Source: Acidimicrobiaceae bacterium
Lineage (GTDB): Bacteria > Actinomycetota > Acidimicrobiia > Acidimicrobiales > Aldehydirespiratoraceae
DNA length: 7,524 nucleotides
Assembly: GCA_009840695.1 (NCBI GenBank)
Contig: VXNG01000160.1
Coordinates: 1-7,524 of the forward strand
Reading direction: 5' to 3'
Shown here: positions 1-5,899 of the stretch, piece after piece
How the letters are laid out: every line of letters starts with the position of its first letter
How positions within the stretch are numbered: the stretch's first letter is position 1
The notes under the pieces: model-generated
Databases searched by the model: none
What the model was told of the DNA's origin: nothing
Seen by the model: the letters and a program-made list of their open reading frames with translations, nothing else
Made by a program: the position numbers and the translations under genes

Positions 1-7
1 CAGCAGG

Positions 8-1207
8 TCACTGGATCAGCTCGAGCAGATCGTCGAGCGCGGCGTCGTTGACCTTCAGGCGGGCACGCAGCAGGCCATGTGCCTCGGCTGTCCGGTGCGA
101 CTTGTCCTGCGCCTCGTTCGTCGCGTCGATCAGCGTCCGGGGCTCGAAGCGCCCAACGTCGAGCGGCGCCAGATCGACGAGTGAGGCCCAGCCGCCGCCT
201 TCGGCGGCGAGCGATCTCATTTTCGGAGAGTAGTCCAGCACCACCGCGGCCTGATCGTTGAGCAGGGCCGCGATGGCACCGTGATAGCGCATGGTGACCA
301 CGAAGCGACTCCGGGCGACCTCGGCGAGCACATTGTCGATGTTGAGTGTGACCAGCTCTGCGTCCGTTCTCGTCTTCTGTTGCAGCGCCGTGAGCATGGG
401 GGTGTCCTGGCTTGGCTGGAAGGGCAACAGGCGCAACGTCATGCCGGTGCGCTCGGCCAGCGCGTCCAGAGATCGCGCCAGTTGATCCGTCCACGGCTGC
501 CAGGACGTGCGGGCCTTGGCTGCAGCCGTGCGGATGCCGCGGCGATTCGGGGGACGCAAGATCACGCAGATCGTGTCGGTGGAGTCGCTGTCAGAGCGCG
601 TCGAGCCCATCGGCTCCGCGTGGCGCGACTGCGGCGATCGGGTCGCAGCCGCTCGACTCGAGACGAGCGCGGCGTCTCCGGCGAGAACCGGGTCGGCGCC
701 GATCGCCACGTCGGGCACGCCCCAGTCGCGCAGGCGTTGTGCCGAGCCGGCGTCCCTCGTCACGACACGACAGGCCCTGCGCATCTCTGAGACCGCCATG
801 CGCCGGCCACCCGCGCCCCGGACGTGCCCCGCTCCAAGGCCGATGGCCGCTACCGCGGCCGGCGCTCGTCCGTGACTGGACGGCGCCGACACCGACCGCC
901 TGTAGGCGCGAAGGCGTGACATATGGAACCACATGTTCCACGGCGACGTCTCCGACTGCACCACGCCTCCAGAGAGGACCATGGCGTGCGCACTGCACAG
1001 CGACCGGCGCAGCGCCGTGCTGTCCAGCGGCGAGCGATGAGCCACCGCCTCAACGCCATGGACGGCGGCCGTCCCCTCGGGATCGATTGACACCGCTACC
1101 GGCTCCACCCCCCGGGCCCGTAGGGCGGCGGCCATGCAACTCAGGATCATCTCGTCTCCCAGGTTGTCCGACCCGTACCAACCGGCAAGGGCGATCCTCA
1201 GGGCCAT
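8..1207 (-). CDS. Polysaccharide pyruvyl transferase family protein (CsaB-type)
   Basis: Members of this family transfer pyruvate from phosphoenolpyruvate to a sugar as a ketal; CsaB pyruvylates secondary cell-wall polymers that anchor S-layer proteins. The 399-residue product looks complete. Visible family motifs are the N-terminal GWYGSDNLGDE (9-19), LSGGVVQS (78-85, where many relatives have GGG-x-x-QD), AIGLGAG (121-127), TRDAGSAQRL (150-159), GADPVL (170-175), VILRP (215-219), and the C-terminal TMRYHGAIAALL (305-316) with the expected histidine at 309, followed by YSPKMRSLAAE. No signal peptide or membrane segment is seen, so it is probably cytoplasmic. Residues about 183-212 are a Ser/Arg/Asp-rich low-complexity insert between the two halves. 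The ATG start puts the conserved N-terminal strand at residue 3. It diverges from birA. The family call is firm; the substrate is unknown. Confidence 0.87.
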   Translation of the reverse strand: MALRIALAGWYGSDNLGDEMILSCMAAALRARGVEPVAVSIDPEGTAAVHGVEAVAHRSPLDSTALRRSLCSAHAMVLSGGVVQSETSPWNMWFHMSRLRAYRRSVSAPSSHGRAPAAVAAIGLGAGHVRGAGGRRMAVSEMRRACRVVTRDAGSAQRLRDWGVPDVAIGADPVLAGDAALVSSRAAATRSPQSRHAEPMGSTRSDSDSTDTICVILRPPNRRGIRTAAAKARTSWQPWTDQLARSLDALAERTGMTLRLLPFQPSQDTPMLTALQQKTRTDAELVTLNIDNVLAEVARSRFVVTMRYHGAIAALLNDQAAVVLDYSPKMRSLAAEGGGWASLVDLAPLDVGRFEPRTLIDATNEAQDKSHRTAEAHGLLRARLKVNDAALDDLLELIQ

Positions 1208-1216
1208 AGCACCTTG

Positions 1217-1222
1217 AACTTA
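1217..1222 (-). promoter_or_regulatory. Putative -10 element of the pyruvyl transferase gene
   Basis: Read on the minus strand this is TAAGTT, which fits the actinobacterial TANNNT -10 pattern. It ends nine bases before the ATG at 1207, so transcription would begin at or within a few bases of the start codon. No clear -35 hexamer lies at 16-18 bases upstream. An AAGGTG sits only three bases before the ATG, too close to be a normal Shine-Dalgarno. The call is inference from spacing. Confidence 0.35.
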
Positions 1223-1226
1223 CCGT
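1221..1226 (+). promoter_or_regulatory. Possible -10 element for birA, overlapping the divergent promoter
   Basis: The plus-strand hexamer TACCGT fits TANNNT and shares its TA (1221-1222) with the minus-strand element TAAGTT. A start site about seven bases downstream (near 1233) would leave a leader of about 40 bases if birA begins at ATG 1273. No -35 was recognised. The support is weak and consists only of the motif and its location in the divergent gap. Confidence 0.2.
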
Positions 1227-1272
1227 GTGCATGGGAGCACTTGAGAGCCGATCGCGGCCCGGATCGAACAGA

Positions 1273-2091
1273 ATGTGTCGCGTGGTATCGGTCACGCCAC
1301 GGTCGCGGTCGGCCAACAAGCACCTGCCGCTCAGCTGCGCGGCTGCCCGCCGGGCAGGGCTGGGCGAGCTGCGCCACGCTGTCGCGACCGGCTCTACGAA
1401 CGATGATCTGGCCCAGGAGGCCCGGCTCGGGGATCGGTCGCCCGCGGTGTTGGTGGCCGATCACCAGACCGCGGGGAGGGGGCGCCTGGGGCGTCGCTGG
1501 TCCGATGCCGCTGCGGGGTCGCACCGCGGTGAAGCCTCTCTCCTGGTCAGCTTCCGGCTTGCCGCGCCGGTGCCGGTCGCGTTCGACCGCGTCGCCGCGG
1601 TCTCGGCGGCCGCCCTGGCCGCCGCATCGGGATCGCTCCCGCGCGGGGCCGCGGCGGTGCGGGCCAAGTGGCCCAACGACCTGCTGATCGAGTCTGGTGA
1701 GAACGTCGGGAAGCTGGCCGGCGTGCTGTCGGAGATAGTCGACGGCGATCCGCCGGTAGTGGTGGTGGGTCTCGGCCTGAACGTCGCAGAAGCGCCCGAA
1801 GAGCCGGGGGCGGTCTCGCTGGCTCAGGCCGGCAGTGCCGTCAGGCGCGACGAGTTGCTGGCGTGGATAATCGACGAGTTGCCCGGCTACCTCGCCGACC
1901 CCTCCAGGGCCCGTGCGGACCTCAGGGCTGCGTCGGCGACGATAGGGCGGATGGTGAGGGTGCAACGCACCGACGGCACCTCGGTGGTGGGCACCGCCGT
2001 CGGCATAGACGCGGCAGGACGCCTGGTCTTGGCGCGCGACGGCGGCGAGGTGCTGATCGACACCGGCGACGTGTTCCATCTGCGTTCCTGA
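1273..2091 (+). CDS. birA: Biotin--[acetyl-CoA carboxylase] ligase, monofunctional
   Basis: This enzyme activates biotin with ATP to biotinyl-5'-AMP and transfers it to a lysine of biotin carboxyl carrier proteins in the cytoplasm. From ATG 1273 it has 272 residues. Motifs: GSTNDDL (40-46), the biotin/AMP-binding loop GRGRLGR (68-74), KWPNDLL (132-138), GKLAGVL (146-152) and GLGLNV (166-171). They are followed by the small C-terminal barrel domain, about 226-272, ending in GDVFHLR. No DNA-binding winged-helix domain precedes the catalytic domain, so it should not act as a biotin repressor. The frame stays open back to GTG 1225 (288 residues). I prefer 1273 because the extra N-terminus has no recognisable family sequence and would leave only 17 bases to the divergent gene; GTG 1282 is another candidate. 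No Shine-Dalgarno decides. It is the one non-envelope gene here. Confidence 0.9.
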   Translation: MCRVVSVTPRSRSANKHLPLSCAAARRAGLGELRHAVATGSTNDDLAQEARLGDRSPAVLVADHQTAGRGRLGRRWSDAAAGSHRGEASLLVSFRLAAPVPVAFDRVAAVSAAALAAASGSLPRGAAAVRAKWPNDLLIESGENVGKLAGVLSEIVDGDPPVVVVGLGLNVAEAPEEPGAVSLAQAGSAVRRDELLAWIIDELPGYLADPSRARADLRAASATIGRMVRVQRTDGTSVVGTAVGIDAAGRLVLARDGGEVLIDTGDVFHLRS

Positions 2092-2152
2092 ACCCTGATC
2101 ACCAGCCCGACCAGTGGACGCAAGTAAGCACAGAGCGCCGGGGGACGGGCGG

Positions 2153-2158
2153 TACGCT
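2153..2158 (+). promoter_or_regulatory. Putative -10 element giving a leaderless LCP transcript
   Basis: TACGCT fits TANNNT and ends eight bases before GTG 2167, placing the predicted transcription start at or next to the start codon. There is no Shine-Dalgarno within 5-10 bases of that GTG; a G-rich run at 2140-2145 lies about 21 bases away. No -35 is evident. The 75-base gap after birA contains no hairpin with a T-run, so read-through from birA is also possible. Confidence 0.42.
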
Positions 2159-2166
2159 TGCCTTCC

Positions 2167-3747
2167 GTGTCGGACCGGCAGAAGGTGGCGTTGCGACGCA
2201 CTTGGCCGCAGCGCCTGGTGGTCCTCGCGAGCCTCGTGGTGATCGTTGCGGCGGTCGCGTCGGCGGAGACTGTGCACTACGTCGAGGAGGTCTGGGAAGA
2301 GTACGAGCCGGTGCAGTTCCCCGACACCGTCCAGTACGGCCGCGAGCTGCTTCGCACCGACACCGAGCCGGGCGAACCCGTCAATTTCCTCGTGGTCGGC
2401 ACAGACAGCAGCATCGACGTCCAGCCGAGCGCGGACGCCGACGGCGCGGGCGGGGTCGCTTCGGGCGGGAGGGCTCTGGCCGATGTCATCATGCTGCTGC
2501 GCCTCGACCCCGAGGCGAAGTCCGCATGGGTGCTGTCCATCCCGCGGGACCTGTGGGCCGACATCCCGCGTGCCCAGGACCACAAGATCAACTCCGCCCT
2601 GCTCATTGGCGGCGCCCCTCTGCTCGTCGAGACGGTCAGCTCCATGTTCGATGTGGAGATCAACCACTACGTCGAGATGGACTTCGCGGGATTCCAGGAG
2701 GTCGTGGACACACTCTCCGGAGTACCCGTCTGGTTCCCCCATCCAGTCCGTGATCCGAAGTCCCATCTGAGCATCGAGACGCCCGGTTGCCATGTGCTCA
2801 GCGGCGAGCAGGCGCTCCAGTACGTGCGGAGCCGCACGTACACGGAGTTCATCGACGGACGCTGGCGGATCACCGGCGGCGACGACTTCAGCCGGATCGC
2901 CCGCCAGCAGGACTTCCTGGTGCTCGCCCTCGACCGGGCCATCAGCCGCGGGGCCAGGAACCCGGCCACCATCGTCGGCATGATAGAGGCCGGGGCCGCC
3001 TTCGTGTCCTTCGACCAGGACCTCACCCTGGGCGAACTGGTATCGCTGGCCCAGGACTTCTCGGACTTCAACCCCGAGAACCTGCAGCGGCAGAGCCTCG
3101 AGGTCTACACGCTGTTCTGGCCCGACGGCCGCTACAAGGGCGAGGCCGCGTACCGGCAGGCGAACGAGCCGGTCCTCGACGTGTTCCGGGGGGTGGCGGA
3201 CGCTGCGAGTCCCGCAGAGGTGTCGCTGGCGGTCGCGGGCTTCAACGAGTTCAACCGCGAGGACGCGGCTTCGATGCTGGCGGGCGAGGGCTTCCAGGTC
3301 CTGGGGTCTCTCGCTTCTCCGGCCATTCCTGAGACCGTCGTCCTGCATGGCCCCGGCGACGCCGATGCGGCCATGGCGGTGGCCCGCTACCTCGACCCGG
3401 TTCCCTACGTCGTGGCCGACGATGGTGTCGACGGCGTGGTGGTGGTGCTCGGCGCGGACTACCGGGGGGTGCTGTTCCTAGCCCAGGAGCCCATGAGCGT
3501 GGTGCGCGACCGGGTACGGGCCCGCGGCGTTCCTCCGGTGCTGCCCGACCCGGGATCGGGCTTCGCCCCGGTGGTAACCGGTGAGGCCGCGGCGGGATCG
3601 GCGCTGCTCGGCGTCCCGGTGGGTGCGAGCGTGCTGGTCGGTAGTTGGTTGGGCTCGGCCGCTGGCTTCGTCGCCGCCCAGTCGAGCGAAGCGGATGAGC
3701 CGGTCACCATACTGGGCCGTCCACCCGCAGGAGAGTCCTGTGGCTGA
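2167..3747 (+). CDS. LytR-CpsA-Psr (LCP) family protein with LytR_C-like domain
   Basis: LCP proteins are membrane enzymes that transfer polyprenyl-pyrophosphate-linked glycopolymers (teichoic acids, capsule, arabinogalactan) onto peptidoglycan outside the membrane. The 526-residue product has a short basic N-terminus, one membrane segment (about 17-33) and an extracytoplasmic LCP domain (about 73-255). LCP motifs: FLVVGTDS (74-81), an Arg/Asp pair in GRALADVIMLLRLDP (R102, D106), SIPRDLW (124-130, R127), KINSA (140-144), LSGEQALQYVRSR (211-223) and DDFSRIARQQDFL (239-251). Residues about 350-432 resemble a divergent LytR_C domain (AVAGFNEFNREDAASMLAGEGF). The last 90 residues are unusual: a glycine/alanine-rich hydrophobic stretch (about 478-504) and a short polar tail ending in ESCG. 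GTG 2167 was chosen for its promoter spacing; TTG 2158 adds three residues. Its stop overlaps the next gene by eight bases. Confidence 0.9.
   Translation: MSDRQKVALRRTWPQRLVVLASLVVIVAAVASAETVHYVEEVWEEYEPVQFPDTVQYGRELLRTDTEPGEPVNFLVVGTDSSIDVQPSADADGAGGVASGGRALADVIMLLRLDPEAKSAWVLSIPRDLWADIPRAQDHKINSALLIGGAPLLVETVSSMFDVEINHYVEMDFAGFQEVVDTLSGVPVWFPHPVRDPKSHLSIETPGCHVLSGEQALQYVRSRTYTEFIDGRWRITGGDDFSRIARQQDFLVLALDRAISRGARNPATIVGMIEAGAAFVSFDQDLTLGELVSLAQDFSDFNPENLQRQSLEVYTLFWPDGRYKGEAAYRQANEPVLDVFRGVADAASPAEVSLAVAGFNEFNREDAASMLAGEGFQVLGSLASPAIPETVVLHGPGDADAAMAVARYLDPVPYVVADDGVDGVVVVLGADYRGVLFLAQEPMSVVRDRVRARGVPPVLPDPGSGFAPVVTGEAAAGSALLGVPVGASVLVGSWLGSAAGFVAAQSSEADEPVTILGRPPAGESCG
3729..3734 (+). promoter_or_regulatory. 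Ribosome binding site of the UDP-sugar dehydrogenase
   Basis: AGGAGA is a strong Shine-Dalgarno match five bases before GTG 3740. It lies inside the LCP reading frame and selects the GTG start, which overlaps the LCP stop codon, indicating translational coupling. It argues against starting at the in-frame ATG 3764, which has no comparable site at proper spacing. Confidence 0.7.
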
Positions 3748-5086
3748 CACCGATGGGCCCTCGATGCCGTCCGACGGCGGGCCGTCCGACGGCGGCGGGC
3801 GTGCGGCCTCGTCGGCGGCTGTGGCTGTCATCGGAGCCGGATACGTAGGACTCACCACTGCGGCGTGCCTGGCTCGGATGGGCCACCGCGTCGTCTGCAC
3901 CGACATAGACGAGCCCCGGATAGCCGGATTGCAGCGCGGGGAGATGCCCATCCATGAGCCCGGGCTCGACCGATTGGTCAGGGCCGGGCTCGATTCGGGT
4001 GATCTCTCCTTTGCCTATGGCTCCGCAGAGGCAGCGTCCCATGCGGACTTCGTGTTCCTGTGCGTGCCCACACCGGCCGGCCGGGACGGCGGCACCGACC
4101 TCGGTTTCCTGGAGGCCGCGGCCACCGAGATAGGTCAGAGCCTCCGGCCGCAGACGGTGGTGGTGAACAAGTCCACCGCTCCCGCGGGCACTACTAGGTT
4201 CCTGGCCCGGGTGCTGGGACGGGCCGACGTCCCGGTGGCGTCCAATCCCGAGTTCCTGCGGCAGGGCTCGGCCGTCCGCGATTTCCTCAACCCCGACCGT
4301 GTTGTCGTGGGCGCAGCCGACCCAGCGGTGGCCGAGCGGGTCGCCGGGCTCTACGCGAGCATCGATGCGCCCGTCCTGATCACTGACGCGGCCTCGGCGG
4401 AGACGGTCAAGTACGTGGCCAATGCCTTCCTGGCGATGAAGCTGTCGTTCTCCAACTCGGTGGCCGCACTGTGCGAGGCCGTGGACGCCGATGTCGACGA
4501 CGTGCTGGCGGGAATGGGCCACGACCGGCGCATAGGCCGCGACTACCTGAAGCCCGGGCCGGGGTGGGGCGGCTCGTGTCTCCCGAAGGACACCCGTGCC
4601 CTCATCGACTCAGCGTCGGCGGCCGGCTACAACTTCGCGCTGCTGCGCAGCGTGGTGGAGGCCAATGAGGCGCAGTTCGACAGGATCATCGACAAGGTCG
4701 CGTCCCGGGTGGCGTTGCCCCGGGCCCGCATCGCGCTGCTCGGACTGGCCTTCAAGGCCGGCACCGACGATCTTCGCGACTCGCCCTCGGTCGAGATCGG
4801 CCGAAGGCTCGTCAAGGCCGGGGCGTCGGTTCATGCCTACGACCCGGCGATCCGCCCCAACGCGGCGATCACCGAAGCCGGCATCGTCGTTACCGCCGAC
4901 GCCTACATGGCCTGCGACGGCGCCTCCGCTCTGGTGGTGGCGACCGAGTGGGACGAGTTCAGGCAGCTCGACTTCGACCGGGTGGCGCGGGTCATGGCCG
5001 AACTGCATGTGATCGATGCTCGCAACCTGCTGGACCGCGGCGACCTGGAGCGCCGGGGCTTCACCTACAGCGGCGTCGGCGTGTGA
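3740..5086 (+). CDS. UDP-glucose 6-dehydrogenase (UDP-glucose/GDP-mannose dehydrogenase family)
   Basis: The enzyme most likely oxidises UDP-glucose to UDP-glucuronate with two NAD+, supplying an acidic sugar for surface polymers. The product has 448 residues. After a polar 26-residue N-terminal tail comes the NAD-binding fold with IGAGYVGLTTA (31-41). Next are LCVPTPAG (107-114), VNKSTAPAGTT (142-152) and SNPEFLRQGSAVRDFLNPDR (168-187). The central helix follows with VKYVANAFLAMKLSFSN (223-239), then the active-site GPGWGGSCLPKDTRAL (273-288) with catalytic Cys280, and the C-terminal UDP-binding domain with LAFKAGTDDLRDSPS (336-350). The spacing matches the bacterial TuaD/Ugd group rather than a hexosamine dehydrogenase, but specificity is not proven by sequence. 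GTG 3740 is supported by an AGGAGA site and overlaps the LCP stop by eight bases, so the two are almost certainly co-translated. Confidence 0.9.
   Translation: MADTDGPSMPSDGGPSDGGGRAASSAAVAVIGAGYVGLTTAACLARMGHRVVCTDIDEPRIAGLQRGEMPIHEPGLDRLVRAGLDSGDLSFAYGSAEAASHADFVFLCVPTPAGRDGGTDLGFLEAAATEIGQSLRPQTVVVNKSTAPAGTTRFLARVLGRADVPVASNPEFLRQGSAVRDFLNPDRVVVGAADPAVAERVAGLYASIDAPVLITDAASAETVKYVANAFLAMKLSFSNSVAALCEAVDADVDDVLAGMGHDRRIGRDYLKPGPGWGGSCLPKDTRALIDSASAAGYNFALLRSVVEANEAQFDRIIDKVASRVALPRARIALLGLAFKAGTDDLRDSPSVEIGRRLVKAGASVHAYDPAIRPNAAITEAGIVVTADAYMACDGASALVVATEWDEFRQLDFDRVARVMAELHVIDARNLLDRGDLERRGFTYSGVGV
3767..3796 (+). repeat. Two-copy 15-bp tandem repeat in the dehydrogenase N-terminal tail
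   Basis: Unit CCGTCCGACGGCGGG (3767-3781) is followed directly by a copy differing only in its last base (3782-3796). It encodes PSDGG twice (residues 10-19) in the disordered-looking tail before the NAD-binding fold. A length divisible by three means copy-number change would keep the frame. Confidence 0.8.
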
Positions 5087-5096
5087 GGAAGCCGCG

Positions 5097-5136
5097 CGGC
5101 CCGTGGGGTGCGAGCCGATAGCGTGACGGCCCGTGG
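5097..5136 (+). repeat. Spaced 10-bp direct repeat around the start of the histidine-motif gene
   Basis: CGGCCCGTGG occurs at 5097-5106 and again at 5127-5136, exactly 30 bases apart. The second copy contains the GTG start codon at 5133. The copies bracket the putative -10 element at 5119-5124. They could be a small duplication or a binding site, but in DNA this GC-rich they may also be chance. Confidence 0.4.
5119..5124 (+). promoter_or_regulatory. Putative -10 element giving a leaderless transcript for the histidine-motif gene
   Basis: TAGCGT fits TANNNT and ends eight bases before GTG 5133, the same spacing as the element before the LCP gene. No Shine-Dalgarno is present between it and the GTG (GACGGCCC). 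No -35 was recognised. This suggests an internal start within the envelope cluster. Confidence 0.42.
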
Positions 5137-5885
5137 CCAAGCCGAGTTCGTCGAAGAAGGTCCAGCGCGCCGCTCGGACGGCAGCCGCGTCGAAGAGCGC
5201 CCGCGAGCGCCGCGAGCTTGGTTTTCCGCTGGCCCTGGCGGTGGTGGTGATTCTCGGAGTGGCCCTGGTGGTCTTCGCACGTTCGTCGCGCACGCCTGCG
5301 GCGTCGCCGCGGGTGGGTAACGACCACTGGCACTCGGCCTACGCGATCTACGACTGCGACCGGTTCCTGCCTGCGTTCACCAGCGCCGCGGATCCCGACG
5401 GCATCCACTCCCATCAGGACGGCGTGGTCCACATCCACCCGTGGAACAGCTCCGCCGCGGGAGATCGGGCCGACCTCGACGTGTTCTTCGAGGCGATGGG
5501 GGCGAGGATCACCGACGACGAGATCAGCGGGCCCGGGATCGGCGTGCTGGAGGCCGGCTCGGACTGCAACGGCGAGCCGACCGTGATCAGGGCCGTGCGC
5601 TTCACCCGGATCGATCCTGACCCGGATGCACCCGGTGCCGACGAGCCCGTCAGCACGCTGTCCGAGATCTACGAGGCCACCGACACCTACTCCGATGACT
5701 TTGGCGACGTCCGCCTGCTGGGAGATCTGGAGGCGTTCACGTTCGCCCGCGTCCCGGTCGGGGCCGAGATCCCGCCGCCGCCCGAGGACCGGCTCCAGAC
5801 CGCTCTGGCGGCCTCGGCGGGGAACCTGCTCTCCACCGGGCCGGAAACCGACCTCGACCCGACCGACGCCCCGCCCACCCCATAG
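5133..5885 (+). CDS. Unrecognised single-pass membrane protein with paired histidine motifs
   Basis: I cannot assign a named family. The 250-residue product has a Lys/Arg/Ala-rich cytoplasmic N-terminus (1-29), one hydrophobic segment (about 31-49, FPLALAVVVILGVALVVFA) and an outside domain of about 200 residues. The basic N-terminal side predicts an N-in, C-out anchor. The outside domain begins with DHWHSAY (64-70) and continues with GIHSHQDGVVHIHPW (90-104), giving six histidines at 65, 67, 92, 94, 100 and 102. Two cysteines (75 and 145) could form a disulfide. The rest is acidic, ending in a Pro/Thr/Asp tail. The histidine spacing suggests metal binding, which is inference; no enzyme motif is visible. 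GTG 5133 is the start giving the basic N-terminus directly before the membrane segment. It sits between two sugar-nucleotide genes, suggesting an envelope role. Confidence 0.85.
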   Translation: MAKPSSSKKVQRAARTAAASKSARERRELGFPLALAVVVILGVALVVFARSSRTPAASPRVGNDHWHSAYAIYDCDRFLPAFTSAADPDGIHSHQDGVVHIHPWNSSAAGDRADLDVFFEAMGARITDDEISGPGIGVLEAGSDCNGEPTVIRAVRFTRIDPDPDAPGADEPVSTLSEIYEATDTYSDDFGDVRLLGDLEAFTFARVPVGAEIPPPPEDRLQTALAASAGNLLSTGPETDLDPTDAPPTP

Positions 5886-5899
5886 AGCGGGGCACCGGG

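Noticed and set aside
925..939. Inverted repeat GGAAC-CACAT-GTTCC
   Set aside because: It lies within the pyruvyl transferase coding region (encoding part of WNMWFHM), is short, and is not near a gene start.
412..1209. A 265-codon plus-strand open frame over the pyruvyl transferase gene
   Set aside because: It is Arg/Pro/Ala/Ser-rich without motifs, and the opposite strand encodes a full-length recognisable enzyme.
1225..1272. N-terminal extension of birA from GTG 1225
   Set aside because: The 16 extra residues lack family sequence and the start would fall within the possible -10 element at 1221-1226; the shorter form matches the usual distance to the GSTN motif.
2092..2166. Gap between birA and LCP, checked for a small gene, terminator or riboswitch
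   Set aside because: Apart from the -10-like hexamer, no stable hairpin with T-run or conserved RNA element is visible, and no short frame has a ribosome site.
1198..3348. A 716-codon open frame on the minus strand across birA and the LCP gene
   Set aside because: birA and LCP are in the same frame, and this antisense frame shares their codon boundaries. It is open because the sense genes there use no TTA, CTA or TCA codons, as expected at high GC. The translation shows no family motif, while both sense products do.
3704..4522. A 272-codon minus-strand frame inside the dehydrogenase gene
   Set aside because: It lies antisense to the Rossmann fold and central helix of a clear dehydrogenase and has no recognisable domain.
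5091..5100. Perfect palindrome GCCGCGCGGC just after the dehydrogenase stop, considered as a terminator
   Set aside because: It has no loop and no following T-run, and such palindromes are common in GC-rich DNA.
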